Positions 47,317-58,808 of a stretch of DNA of 64,000 nucleotides are shown here, piece after piece (position 1 is the stretch's first letter; every line of letters begins with the position of its first letter). The DNA is taken from the NCBI GenBank assembly GCA_948470475.1, contig OX419347.1, forward strand, positions 3,415,072-3,479,071. Reading direction: 5' to 3'. The DNA is from Galaxea fascicularis. Lineage: Eukaryota > Cnidaria > Anthozoa > Scleractinia > Euphylliidae. Made by a program: the position numbers and the translations under genes. The notes beneath the pieces are model-generated. The model saw only the letters and a list, made by a program, of their open reading frames with translations, searched no databases and was not told where the DNA came from.

Positions 47317-49847
47317 TGATGATGATGATAACTGATGATGAAGATTATTATTATTCGATTCTCTCCAGTTGTCAGGAGTTTTTCTGGGTGTTGTTGATTG
47401 TGTCTTAGCAACTCCTCGCAGCTTAGACAAGCGGGCAGTTCCAAGAATGGTCGACAACTGTACACTTCCAAGGAGGTCAGGTAAGGCTAGCTTGCCATAC
47501 CAGGTCTTTGCGCATTTCGGTATCCTTCCAAGAGCACCAATCACTATGCTATTATTATAATTATTATTATTATTATTATTATTATTATCATTATTATTAT
47601 TATTATTATCGGTATTACCTTTCCCTGCATCCTCTTAGCTGCCAAGCCAAATTCGTATTTGTGTCGCGCAAGCCTGCAAGGATATAAAACGAAAAATCAT
47701 TATTTTTCAATGCTTCTCTACACCCTTCTACCTCAAACCTGAGAGGTCCGTCACCCATTCTACGCACAGAACTTCTATCTTCTATCTTTTTGGCAAGTTA
47801 CTTTCCCTAAGCTGCATTGACACTCATTTCTAATACGCGCTAGTTTTAGTCCAGCTCTTCTAACGTATGGCGCTGACCAAAAGAAACGCTGTCGTCGAGA
47901 AACAGCTTCAGTAAACAGAGCAAAGAAGGGAGCAAATTACCCTGGCTTTTGGAAAACGTTAGCTACTTACGCTGCACACATCTTTTTCTCTTGTATTTCA
48001 GTCCACTTCGCCCGTTCTCTCGCTCTCCGTTCCCGCTCTTCGCCTACTGGATCTGCAATGAGTTCTAAAAGAAGCAATTTGACAAAGTGAGCACGTGATT
48101 ACTTAGAATAATGCATAAAAAACAACCTCATAGGAAGAATTCTTAAATCTTTTCCCCAGATCCCTGATGTTGCCGTTGCCATATCCGGGGATGAGCAATC
48201 TGTGAGTACCCAAGTGATGGCTCCGAAGGAGACGAAGTCAGCTTCGCAACCTCCACCTTCATGAGTGCTACAAATTACCCCTTGCACTCTCTATAAATGC
48301 TTGAAATTAATATCTTCCTCTCTTGAATAACACCGCATGCCTGGGAAAGCGTCTTACTTATCCGTTTTTTTCTTTTTTTTTTTCCCAAGAAGTGTATTAA
48401 GCTATTAGCACAGTGATGAAAACTTACAATAAACATCACTCTGTACTCTTCCGAAGTACAAAACTTTAGCACACCCCTTCCCGCCTTCCAATGAATGGCC
48501 TAACGTTGTAATTCATTCTCAATATTTCAGTTTTGAGGAATAGATACCTACCATCCTAATCTCGTACCCAGATCTCAGTGGGAAATCTGGGTATGAGATA
48601 ACTTCCTTGTCTCACTTGTTACCATCCTTGCTTTGGTAACACGTTACTAACCATCCCTCCGCTTGGCAGTAAACTTGTGTATCAGTTAATAATACAGCGA
48701 ATAGCCCAATTCCGAACTGCTCTTTGCCTTTGTTTCAAAGCGAACCTCAGTGCACAGCCATTCCCCTTCCCTCCCCCCTCCCGCTTTGCTGTCACATTCG
48801 ACTCACCCTCTCTTAGTGGTTCCAGTGCTCTCATTCTCTCTCTGAGCACGGGGTCCGCGTAGTACTCTGGGATGGCCGCCTGGTTGTCTGCAACATTCTG
48901 TTTAGTGAAAGAACAAATGGGAATTGGGAATTGCCGCTTGTAAGTCTTCACTTTGGAGTCGTTTACTGAAAAGCCATTCAGTGAACTTTAAGCAAAAAAA
49001 TCTATCCCTCCCCTCACACATTCATGGTTTAACCTCCCTCCCCCTGCCCCAGTTCTCCAAAATAAAACTCGAACTCGGTCGTCTTGGTAAGTAGACTAAG
49101 ATTGATAAAATACCAATAGAAATCGGGTTAGCGACAGAAGGTCAGAAAACCCCAGCACAAGGTGGCAAAACAAAAAGAAATAAGTCCCAAATGTGTATCG
49201 AATAAAATACCTTCCATTCCATAAAAGGCACCTCCAACTTAGTGTATTCATCTGTTTTAAACTTCCGTTCCAGTCTCCACACTCCAATATTATCGTGATT
49301 GTCGTCCGAAGGTAGAGATAAAAGCATGTCGTTCGGTTGGTTCAAATCAATGGGATTTTTCCTGTGAACAATAACACGCGAGCAATTTCAGATGTAATCC
49401 CTCTATTTAGTTTTCAGGCTAAGCGTTACATTGCTTAAGTCTTTAACTAAGTTTTTTTCAGTAAGGAGGTGTGAGAGCTCGCAACAGCTTCTATGAGAAT
49501 TAGTCTGTTTGCATTAGGTCTTTGTGTCATATGGTTTTCTAATAATCTTCGTCGCAAAATCGCAAACAGTTTGCATTTAACATTGCCCATGTGGCATACC
49601 GCGCAGCGCAAAAAATTAATGCAATCCAGAAAAAAAATTCTTCACCGCAATAATTGCAAGGAAAGCTGCACTTCTGCGCAGCAAACTGCAGCGATTTTTT
49701 TCTTGATACAAGATGTGTCCAACAGTGCGATGTCAAATGCCGCCAAAATATCACAAAGTCGCGCAAATAAAAGTCCACACTTGAACGTGCTCACCTGTTG
49801 CCGATTGTTTGGCGCACTTTGACTGGTGGAAAACGAACTCTCGCCAT
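44469..49847 (-). CDS. ELM2-like/SANT-domain protein with repeat tail
   Basis: Seven minus-strand exons join in phase: 49847-49795, 49361-49211, 48897-48807, 48064-47971, 47673-47619, 46648-46589 and 45434-44469 (489 residues). The start is MARVRFPPVKVRQTIGNR. NVADNQAAIPEYYADP (about residues 69-84) resembles the core of an ELM2 motif. The SANT domain follows at about 120-163: KWTEIQEKKMCAALARHKY, FGLAAKRMQGKTRAECIEHW and YSYKQKEEH, with the expected aromatic spacing. A basic patch (KKQKKLRRKKAAEARAR) follows. The last exon is low complexity: about four near-identical 27-residue units (GPSRSRKRSRDEESVFEEQ + GKVDIEEG) plus degenerate ones, alternating basic nuclear-localisation-like and acidic blocks. 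ELM2-SANT proteins scaffold histone deacetylase complexes; a nuclear corepressor role is inference. SANT is firm; ELM2 is moderate. Confidence 0.8.
44760..45180. repeat. 81-bp coding minisatellite in the SANT gene
   Basis: The 81-base unit (GATCGCTTCCGCGATCGGGA core, CCTTCCTCGATATCTACTTT, CCCTTGTTCTTCAAAGACGC) is present in four nearly identical copies, with degenerate copies on both sides. It keeps the reading frame (27 codons). Between the best copies only a handful of bases differ, indicating recent expansion by unequal exchange. Confidence 0.92.
45590..45722. mobile_element. MITE with TGGATAGCGCTATCCA ends, copy 2
   Basis: It follows the 36,471 copy from GGATAGCGCTATCCACCGGAT to CTTTGAACAACCGGGGCC; the first terminal bases are lost. 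It lies in the last intron of the SANT gene. Confidence 0.9.
45885..46110 (-). mobile_element. Inverted-repeat element, copy B
   Basis: This is the reverse-complement relative of 13,585-13,860, sharing CTGTGATTGGTCAATTTTAC, GATATAATAAATATCTTAC and GTACTGTGAGTTACGG. It adds a hairpin GTCCGTACTGTGAGTTACGG and CCGTAACTTACAGTACGGAC. Confidence 0.75.
46295..46548. mobile_element. GGGGGCATTGGG inverted-end element
   Basis: GGGGGCATTGGGATTTTCGG at the left and ATACCCCAATGCCCCC at the right are terminal inverted repeats. The body is a run of CGGTTTT/TTTTGG words, a degenerate simple repeat. It sits in the intron between exons 6 and 7 of the SANT gene, with TTGAC near both ends as a possible target duplication. 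Confidence 0.65.
47026..47239. mobile_element. GGGACCTTTAGATTTGAGTACG inverted-repeat element
   Basis: Inverted ends AGGGACCTTTAGATTTGAGT and ACTCAAATCTAAAGGTCCCT, each followed inward by ACGAGTACGA-type words, bound a 214-base element in a SANT-gene intron. The ends are close to perfect, so the insertion is fairly young. Confidence 0.9.
47284..47330. repeat. (ACG)n/(ATG)n microsatellite
   Basis: Eleven or so ACG units grade into GAT units. A minus-strand Arg or Ser run in short ORFs here is an artefact. Confidence 0.95.
47549..47611. repeat. (ATT)n microsatellite
   Basis: About 20 ATT units with a few interruptions, beginning 8 bases from the donor of SANT-gene exon 5. Confidence 0.93.
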
Positions 49848-50101
49848 TTTGAATTTGATCCGATTTGATCAGTAGCTTAAATTCTCGATCTAAACGATTA
49901 ACTCAATCTCTTCCAAGAAGCACAAACTCGTCTGAAGTCGTTTTATTTGGAAAGTGTTGCTGCGGTAACTTAGATTGTGTCATAAAGGGAGAAAACGACG
50001 TCATTTGTTCTAAGCGACGCGCGCGCTTGTGTGGGAACCTGGTGAACGCTTACTTGATTGACACATCAGAGTAGTTTATCATTCGATCTGTTACATCACT
50101 A

Positions 50102-50237
50102 ATTCGTATTTTCGGTATTGAACTGGATCTAGCATGAAGTGGAGGCTCTTGCGGGGGAATACATTTACATATGAAAAGATTCCCCCGCAAGAGCCTCCAC
50201 TTCATGCTAGATCCAGGTCAATGCCGAGAATACGAAT
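50102..50237. repeat. Palindrome with 59-base arms
   Basis: The left arm ends with GAAGTGGAGGCTCTTGCGGG and the right begins CCCGCAAGAGCCTCCACTTC. The arms reach ATTCGTATTTTCGG and CCGAGAATACGAAT and differ at only a few positions; the loop is about 18 bases. It lies some 250 bases upstream of the SANT gene's start codon. Confidence 0.92.
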
Positions 50238-52940
50238 ATGGCCTATTTAAAACAAAATAAAAACGATTGCGCGAAGACGATTGCAGCGTAATTAAGATTT
50301 CCGCCCTTGAAAGAATGCTGGATTTGGAAAAGGATGACAGCCTGTTACTCTAGATCGAGTTGGCGCGCGCTCAAAGTTTTGGGATCATCAGGGAGTTGTG
50401 TCGCGCGTTGACGCTAACCGTACAAAAATTGCACATGCGCTCGTCAGCCATATCTTGAAATTTTAAACTCGTCTGGAATCCTTATCTCCCTCCTGGAATA
50501 CAACAATTATCCACGGAAGCTTATCCCTATAAAGTTTCTTCTTAAAGAAATACCGAGTCCCCATGATTTTCGTTTGTTACGATAAGGAGTCCTTTTTTCC
50601 AAGGAAACAATTACACAGTACGTTGGCTTGCTGGCGTGACGCACCAAAGCAAAATTTACAGCCATCCCAAAACTTTAAAATCAACCAAAGTTATGTCAAA
50701 CTCACTACGAATTTCATTGAAGCTAAAGAGCAAGAGGTTAGGTTCTTATTGTGTTCATTCCTTAAAATGTAGAAAGAACGGAGAAAATTCAAATGATTAT
50801 ATATATTATACATTATACCCAGATGAACTTACGGAAAGCAAATAAAATTGAGAGCTTGGTATAAGATTAACTACAGCCGCCGCATAACCGTTCAGGAGGA
50901 GTTTTGCTTGGGTGCACTGCCGTTTATCGGGCTTTTAATTATTGTTTTAGCTTACGCTTTGTAAGACTTCGTTTGAATCACCTACCCCAAAAGGTTCAAA
51001 GAGCCAATCAACATTTCCCGCGGTCTGCTTGTGGAACGGATAGGAAATATGTCTTACTGTGATTACTTACAAGTTCCTGGAATACGTTTCTAACGTTATC
51101 CAGGATACGACCATGGTCAAAACCTTAGATTCTCACGGCTTCTCTTCTTTCGAGAAGTCGGAACGTTTTCCCGTGCCGTGGTACGCAGTGCGCATGGAGT
51201 TGTGGGACTGTTTGTGACCCGCCTCTTTCCTGTTTCTTTACAGCGCCCGTGGACGAGGAAGCGCACTTCCTGCTAAGTACATACGTTCAGTGAACCCTTT
51301 AACCCCTTCAAGTGACCAATATTTAATTTCTGCCTATAGTAGCTCTCCTAAGTCAAACATATGGGTTGTGAGAAAACAATAGTTGCAATGAGCAGGCATG
51401 AATACAATAATACAAAAAGTGAGTATGAAATAGATCTGACCCGCGTTGCTCGATGCATGGTTAGCGTTAACCTAGGTTAAATACCCTAGCAACCTATAGA
51501 TTTTAATACAACTTAACCAATGGTTAGCACAAACCACGCTTGGAGCAACTTGGCCCACAAGCCAAGAGTAGGGGAACAAGTGAGCAAAGGCACAAAACAA
51601 CAAGACATGATGCCTTGTAACTGTAATTTAATTAAGTACCCGTTAACACCCCCAGGTTTCTTCCAGTCTGAAATACTCTTCTCTTGTGGCACCCTTTTTT
51701 TGTAAGGGGCGGAAAATGACTGACATTTCAGATCAAAATTCTTCACCACCGTCTCCAATACCTCTAGCTACCACTGTCATTAGGGTTAGGTGCATTGTTC
51801 GTATCGCTCATATATTTTTTCAAAGGTTTATAATAGAAGAACTTCTATGGAAACCTACAGGTAGGAAAGGGAGGGAGGAGAGATTTATTGACCTTCGATT
51901 CCCAGGGGCTACTCCCCTGGAAATCCGGAAATTCCCAAGGAACAAGGTTTCGCATCAGGTAGTGTCCCTCTACACAAGGTCAGCGTTTGAATAGTAAATG
52001 TTCCATTGCAGGGGTATGAAGGTTTGTACTGAAAGAAAGGAGAACAACTGATGAAAAATGACAATGCTGTTTATGGCTTCTTCATTACGGTTTAATGAAC
52101 CTTCCTTAAATACAAAACCACTACCTAGATACATTCATGAACCTACATTATTATTCGTATTTGTATTGTGAAGAGTGCAAAGCTCAATCAATTATTTCCT
52201 ATTTACAGATGTAAAACCATGTTATGAAAGAAACCCTGCAAAATGTCACTGACAGCCCCAGTTGTTTAAGCCTCCGTAACCCATTCGTAACTCTTGGTTT
52301 AGCCTTTAGGTCACCCTAAAAGGCTGACGGAAGGTGCAAGACCAACACCCTTTCTGACATCCAAGACAGAAAAAGGCTTGCAAGACTGAGCCCCATTCAG
52401 ACACCCAGGATAAAGAAAAAGCAAGAAGGAGATATGAAAAATGCAAGCCATCACCTGTTTCAGTAAAATCCATCCAACACAGTTACTACAACATTACAAT
52501 AATAATTATTGTAGTAAAGCTGTAATATTGCAGTAACTCTTAGATGAATTTTAGTGGTAATTATTACCAATAATATGCTAAAAAAAAAGGAATGACAATT
52601 TTCTCGTGCTCCTTGTTAGATTGGCGAACCAGTGACCAAATGATATATACAATAAAATGAAAACACAATAAAGGCTTGTGTAAAAAGCCTTTAGCCTCTG
52701 TTTTGGTCCCAAGGTAAACATGAAGGGTACATTTTATTAGGGCAAACTGTGGTTATTCTAAATGAGCTAATTTCAAAACTCTTACACTTATCCCTACTAC
52801 AAACAGTTGAATACTTCTCCATGTACTTGGTTATTTGACTAGGGTCCTTTGTATTTACTGTAGTAAGACAAACAGCTAAGCTAAGACGTGGAGAGTGGAG
52901 AGGTTGTGGTGTGAGGGCGCTACAGCAGAGCTCCGTTAAG
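50238..52940. other. Intergenic, no gene recognised
   Basis: Open frames up to 102 codons (51,686-51,994, plus) carry no recognisable motif and show no splice-site support. A variant of the CCCTTTAACCCCTTCAAGTGA dispersed repeat occurs near 51,296. The rest is AT-rich. Confidence 0.45.
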
Positions 52941-52949
52941 TTTTAGCTG

Positions 52950-53180
52950 GGAGTGCCAGTTAAATAGTTGCATACCTCTACAATACCTTTCGTAAGTTCA
53001 TATATAGAATGGATTTAGAAAAAATGAGCAACTATATAATGGGAAAAATTATGTAGTAGAGGTATTGTACACAGTTGACCCGCCTAGATTAGATTTACTA
53101 TTTGCGGGTCAACTGTAAAAAAGATAAGATTTGTAATGTTATATGTGACAATAAAAGTTCAAGTTCAAAGTTCAAATTAT
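52950..53180 (+). mobile_element. Probable LINE-like 3' tail
   Basis: GATAAGATTTGTAATGTTAT followed by GTGACAATAAAAGTTCAAGT and (AGTTCAA)n resembles the 3' end and short-repeat tail of non-LTR elements. A separate inverted pair (GACCCGC and GCGGGTC) is just upstream. No coding part is present. Confidence 0.45.
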
Positions 53181-53628
53181 TACATGAGGCCAACTTTCTC
53201 AGACTGTGCACCTTCAAAACCAGCCAAAGATTTTTGTTTATTCCAGCACAATTTCGTCCAGTGCAGTAAGTCTTTTTTTACACTGGTAAGATAGCGTTCC
53301 ACACAAGAGAAGGCTCTCAGATCAAAACCCCCAGAAACACAGCTTCCTGGTTCAATTCAACAAAATTATGATATTGATCCCTTAAATATTGTCACTGACC
53401 CACTGACTTTAAATATTACCTCAAAGTCTGTAGAATCTGGACTTAAGCCATATATGTGTACCAACTGGGATGGCAAACCCCTCTGGTGTATTCCCTATGT
53501 TTCAGAATACTTTTTTAATGTCCCAAAAATGCACCCTTCACTTTACCACATACATAAATGATGTCCTGATTAGTCTCTAGGACAGCCCTTACGGAATAAC
53601 AAAGTCCCTTAAGCTAAAACTATTCACA

Positions 53629-56600
53629 TCACAAAGTTGTTGCATCAATGTGCACTTTCACAGGCAGTGGCCCTGCGTCATCCCTCTCATCAGCTTTGAC
53701 AAGGGGCATCTTCTCAGACAAACTTCTGTCGTCCAACAGTGTAAGTTCACCAATAACGGACGGCTTCAAAAAGAAAATGGGTTAGCAGGTATCAAAACTG
53801 ACAAAAGATTGATATTAAAGATGGATATACTTACAAGAACATTAACTTAGGGAGTCAAAGATAGAAGTGTTTACCTTGGCCTTTTCTTTTGGTGCTGTTG
53901 TTGCCGTAGCACAACAGAGCCACACCAGAAAGAAAATGGACATAAACAGCATTGAAGTCAAAAGCCAGAATGGAAGGCCAGACCGCTGAGAAACACAGCT
54001 CAACCACTGGTGACCTTTGTGAACAAACTCACTTGAATAGGATCCACTGTCATCTGAAAATGATGGAAACAGGTGTAAAGCAATAAATATATTGAGAAAG
54101 GCATCTTAAGGTTCTGACAGAGTTCGTGTCCCTGCTATGTGTTCTAGTTTATCCCAACCTTTGAAAACCAACACTAATTTGAGTAATCCAAGTGGTAATT
54201 CATTTTAAGTTTCATTTGACGCTTTGGAGCCGATAGATTGATCAGTACCAAATTATTTTCATCAGACCCATCACTACTTAATCAAGCACACAGGCCATGA
54301 CAATAACAAGATCAATGATCAAAGGTGACATGCTCTGATTTGCACACAAATTCTCTGAACTAGCATCACAACAAGTGTGTGAGGAAGAGAAAGGAACTTG
54401 TTCTTTGATATTATATCGGGGCTTAAAGGTCACAAGAGCTCCTGTTACAAGAACCTCAACAGTGAGGGACACAATCTGCACTGAATTCAAACTGATAGCA
54501 TGTCGTGTCTTACCACTATAACTGCTTCCCTGTGACTCGTCATTCCTCACAAAGTCTACCTCGTCATACTTCCGAACACTGATGAACTCTTGTGGTTGCT
54601 CATTGACTTCAACAATGATGCTGTCCCCATCACCGTAACTATAATAGTATGAAGATGACATCCTGTAATAATAACCCACTTTGTCCATGAAACCATGGCA
54701 ATACTTTCGAACATCCAGGACAGGGTAAATGTACACCATGTATGTGCGAAAACTCCACTGATCAGGCATACTTCCCTAAACAAGTCAGAAATAAGAGCCA
54801 TTAAATTACAGTCTTTCCCATAAAACCGTGAACACCAGAAAAAATTTCTGGAATGTTTATTGTTTCGCAACCAATCAGAAGCAACATGAAACCACAAACG
54901 AATTACTGATACTGTTTGCGGTTTAGTTTTCTCATGCGTGATTGGCTTTTTACTTGAAACACAATAACATTCCATAGATATTTCTGGTGTTCACGGTTTT
55001 ACGGGAAAGACTGTAAAGTTGCTGACAGTACACTGACAAATGGCTTTGCCATTCAAGTACAACACCTTCAAATTTTATCAGATTTGAAGCAGCCCAGGGA
55101 ACAAGATTCCTCACAAAAAGCAAAGCAGTATTTTGCTACAATAATATTTTCAATTTTCCATTCATCAGTGTTCCAGATAAAATTCAGAGTCCAGGGATAA
55201 GGGGAGACTTTTAAGGGGTCAGAAAATTTTCTCACTCGAAAACTCAGTGTGTCCGGTCAGGGAGCCCCCTTTCTTTGCTTTTTGACCTGAGAACCCACTC
55301 TTATCTGGAATATACATACTTCATTGACTTTCCCCCATGGGGCTTTTCAAAGACAATATCTTAAAAGTAAATACGATATACAATACCAAACTTAATATAC
55401 AATGTAAATCTAAATCTAAAAACTATTGCACATCTTATTAATTACATGGTGCTTAAAAATGCATATGGAATTGCAAATCTTAAATGACAATTTATTATTC
55501 TTTTAAAGAATTTAGAAGAGAAACAGGGGATACTGATAACATGATCTGATCAATTTTATTAATTTTGTAAATGGTTTGAACCCAGGAGTCATATCATAAT
55601 TACCGGTAAGTGGAGTACGATCGTCCAAGTGAGTGTAGTCCTGAGAAGGACTGTCTGAGGTGACAATACCACCTTTTACGGCAGCCGTGTTCACATCCCC
55701 TCAGAGAGGCACCAACTTACCATACTAAGTCAAAGTTGTGGAAATTTATTTTCACCATAACCTTGTTCTAACAAGGTCTTTAGTAAATTTACTACTATTG
55801 GACTCTTTTGTTTTCTAATTTTGTAATGCATGCAATCTTACTTTAATATGAATGATGAAAATGAACAAAAAATGCTCATTTCTTAACTGTCTGATTAGAA
55901 TAATAAAATAATCATAAATTTTCCCTAGATACAAATCCAAAAGCTAATCAATACTACCGAAACAGGTAGACTGTTTTTTAGGAGACGTGCTTAACAGTCT
56001 CTGTTGCTGACAAATGTCTTTGAATTATGCACATGTGATCTATAAATGACACCACATAGCTACGCCCACATGATCACATTCCTAAGCACCTCAAGTCCGC
56101 TTGAAATATGGTGCTAGCAAGAGAACAACTTTTATTGAGAGAAAAAGTATCGGAGAAAGCCTCAGAGCCAACATAATCGATGACATTGTTTCGGAAGTAA
56201 TTGTTTAAGTGAACTCACATCAGCTTCTGACAGGAAATGCAATATTTATGTATACTACCATTACCACTTTGTTCTAATTTATCTTTATGTAATTAACAGT
56301 AACCTAAATGTAGCTACTGATGGAAAACAGAATATTCTCTGATACAGAGGTTATAACATGATTGTATTGTACAGTTTAAAACATTATTTGATAGATATGA
56401 AATCAACCATGCAAACCACTAAGTAAAATGTTATAACTTGCCTTCAGGTATGAATCAGGGGAGGTAATGACATCTTGAGATTTGCATCCAGCGATACAAG
56501 CATAGCTCTGTTCTTCATCCTGGTAACTTTCCTGGCAACCTGGCAACAAAACAAAACAATCACATTTACCTTCCTCCATATGCCACATAAGTTTGAGAGC

Positions 56601-58569
56601 TGCAGGGTGGTGTAATAACCAGACTTTCGCTCTTCCCAAAAGTTATCAAGGAAATGGCTGTAGGTTGCTATTTTCCTGAGAAACTGAACAGCTGTTTTAG
56701 AGCTGTGAAATTGTTGCTGACACTCAAAATTACACTTGTAGGAAAACCATTTCAGTCACCACAAATTATTCCTTTACACCTCAAGAGTGACCAGCATCTA
56801 ATTTCTCTTTATAATAACACTACCAAGCATATGTGTCAGAAGAACATAAGAATTTATCAGCAGAAATAAGTTGCCTTTTACCCTTTAAACTCTAACAGTG
56901 ATCAACATCAATTCTCTCCTTGTAATATCAATGCTTTATCAAACAGAGTGGCCATGAGAATTGAGGATAGGATCACAAAAGATGAATTTGCTTCATATTT
57001 TAATAATTTCTGCCTACTACTGTGTGTCTATAAAAATGTGAAGGGGAAGCAAATGAGGCCAAGTAAAAAAAAACCACATGTTTTTCGTCCCCGCCCGCTT
57101 CATTTTTTAGCACCACCTCTCATCTTTTATTATTTTTTATGAGCAACGTTTTTATGAGCAAAAACCAACAGGCGTCACTTTTACCTTGTACTTAGTTCTC
57201 CTCTGTCTCATACAAAGAAAACTCAAAATAGAGAGATGGCGTTTGTCTGCGTCCTTATTCAAACTCAGGCTAAAATACTAAAGACATGGTATGCAAGGTC
57301 GGTAGTAGATAGGACAATCACCTTACAGGATTTATTTTGTAAGCTCGCATCCTGTTTACACACCAAAATAATGTAAATATTCACTGTTAACCCTTTGTGT
57401 GTATCAAAATTAAACAAACTTGTGTTTAATCAATATCTGATGTTTCGTTTTATCAATATTTGACCTAAGAGCTCCAATGTATCCCTGGGGGAAGGTAATA
57501 ATGTGTAAAGAAAGCATGCAATAGGAAATAATAAATAAAAAAAAAAAAAACGCCTGTCCGCTCTCTTTTTTTTTATAGAATCCGGACGAGAAACATTTTT
57601 TTTTTAATTGGCCTCAGATTTTAAATTTTGATCTTGGGGTATAAGTAAAAACTTACAATCTAGCAATAACACTATCGTAACATACATTGTAGGTATAGCA
57701 CAGTGAGGAGAAAATGTATGTTGATGCTGGAGTTTAAAACGTTAATACCTTGGGACCAATGCTTATAGTGTGATTTCGTGCAGTTTAATGATTCCTTGCA
57801 AGTACACTAATCAACATAATGACGAGGGTATCAACATCGTGCCTAACAAGCCAAACGGAAACGAAAACTCACAAAAAAAAACGAAAACACAATAGGGCCA
57901 AAATCACCAAGCAACTGGAATAAACGATGAAGTATTCGTTCACTATGGGGAAATTAATATAAAGCTCATGAGAAGTTTGTATGCAGCCTACATTAATTAC
58001 CGATGTGCGCGTGACTCTGCAATTATTAATAAAATAAACAGACTTTTCCCAGTGATAAGTACTGTAACGTCGCAGAGAAACACAAGAAATGTTACGAAAC
58101 ATGACTAATACAATCAACACCACTTAATGAAGTTTCATACCTTCTACGCACGCTAGTGTAAAATTCCTCTCTTCTGAATCCTTACCACCTTGTAGTTGTT
58201 CAATGGCCGAAAGGCGACACCCTTGTTTACAAGCAAGCAACGGCGCCTCCTAGACAAAACCAGTAAAAATATACATTCACTTAACCTCTATGTAACCAAA
58301 ACACTTGCGTGCAACGTTTGCTCCAAATCGATGAGCTCCAGAATAATTCATTTCAAAAGCACGGAACTCGACAACAATCATGTATTGAACCGTCAACTTC
58401 GGAATAGTTTTTATACGGTAAAACTCACCTTCGGGTAAGTATGCATTGGGTAGCTTCGTTCGCAACTGTTCTTACAGTCATCTAAGATACCCGGCAACTC
58501 ATCTGCAAAGCTGTGATGCAAGATCAAAAGCGAAACTACGCAAAACAAAGCACACAAACCCCTCGCCAT
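53629..58569 (-). CDS. TMEM59: Transmembrane protein 59
   Basis: Six minus-strand exons join in phase: 58569-58429, 58249-58141, 56539-56442, 54775-54514, 54053-53875 and 53763-53629 (307 residues; human about 323). A signal peptide (MARGLCALFCVVSLLILHHS) precedes the paired cysteine segments of the family: CKNSCERSYPMHTYPK, ACKQGCRL, CQESYQDEEQSYACIAGC. A lumenal domain follows, then one membrane helix (FWLLTSMLFMSIFFLVWLCC) and a short cytosolic tail ending GPLPVKVHIDATTL, close to the vertebrate end. In mammals TMEM59 is a Golgi/endosome glycoprotein that modulates glycan maturation and recruits ATG16L1; conservation of the ATG16L1-binding motif in the tail is not clear here. The exon 3 donor is GC (AAG|GCAAGT). 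Confidence 0.93.
54811..55019. mobile_element. TTTACAGTCTTTCCC inverted-repeat element
   Basis: TTACAGTCTTTCCCATAAAA and TTTTACGGGAAAGACTGTAA are terminal inverted repeats, with pairing continuing through CCGTGAACACCAGAAA and TTTCTGGTGTTCACGG and more weakly inward (AATGTTATTG, CCAATCA). The 209-base element is in a TMEM59 intron. Confidence 0.92.
55168..55312. mobile_element. Short inverted-end element, copy 2
   Basis: It begins GTTCCAGATAAAATTCAGAG and ends CTCTTATCTGGAAT, with a body of CTTTTAAGGGGTCAG, CTCAGTGTGTCCGGTCAGG and TTTTTGACC. It is the better preserved partner of 5,870-6,032, in a TMEM59 intron. Confidence 0.8.
55585..55720. repeat. Dispersed CCTGAGAAGGACTG repeat
   Basis: The block TACCGGTAAGTGGAGTACGA, AGTGTAGTCCTGAGAAGGAC and TGTCTGAGGTGACAATACC has the look of a dispersed cnidarian repeat known to me only from memory. 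There is no second copy in this window, so its status is tentative. Confidence 0.35.
56885..57660 (+). repeat. Dispersed ~190-bp repeat, copy 3, interrupted
   Basis: The family sequence runs from CTAACAGTGATCAACATC to GAAGCAAATGAG (56,885-57,056), stops, and resumes at 57,613 with CAGATTTTAAATTTTGATCTTGG. The missing join corresponds exactly to an insertion. A partial copy (CTCAAGAGTGACCAGCATCT) lies just upstream at 56,778. Confidence 0.85.
57057..57613. mobile_element. Transposon-like insertion in the dispersed repeat
   Basis: The ends GGCCAAGTAAAAAAAAACC...TTTTTCGTCC and GGACGAGAAACATTTTTTTT...AATTGGCC are inverted repeats. An imperfect TGAG/TCAG pair at the borders may be the target duplication. 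The 557-base body has no coding frame, so it is non-autonomous. It sits in the TMEM59 intron between exons 2 and 3. Confidence 0.75.
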
Positions 58570-58808
58570 TGTAGTAATGTCTTTCTCCTCAAAATGAATT
58601 TTATTTCAGTCACGTGATCTATCTAGAAAAACAGGTTTGATGTCAGCGGTTTCCATATTGGCATAAATAAACAAAGATGGCGGACGGGTGGCCGTTCAAG
58701 AAGTTTTCCAACTTTAATATTTACACTGCGGTCCGATCTAGCTCATGAATAGTCATCCTAAGCACCGAGTGACGACTTCACTGACTATATCGACAAGTAG
58801 TCAACACG
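58570..58808. promoter_or_regulatory. Shared TMEM59/SLC35D divergent promoter
   Basis: Only 239 bases separate the two start codons, which point away from each other. The segment contains TCACGTGA (an E-box-type CACGTG core, 58,611-58,618) and AAGATGGCGG (58,674-58,683, a YY1-type word). No TATA box is evident. Such spacing is typical of bidirectional housekeeping promoters; factor binding is inference. Confidence 0.7.

Noticed and set aside
47265..47544. ORFs ending in Arg or Ser runs
   Set aside because: The runs come from the (ACG)n microsatellite; the rest is intron of the SANT gene.
54278..54513. Extension of TMEM59 exon 4 to the end of its open frame
   Set aside because: A GTAAGA donor at 54,513 joins in phase to the next exon with the membrane helix; the extension has no family similarity.
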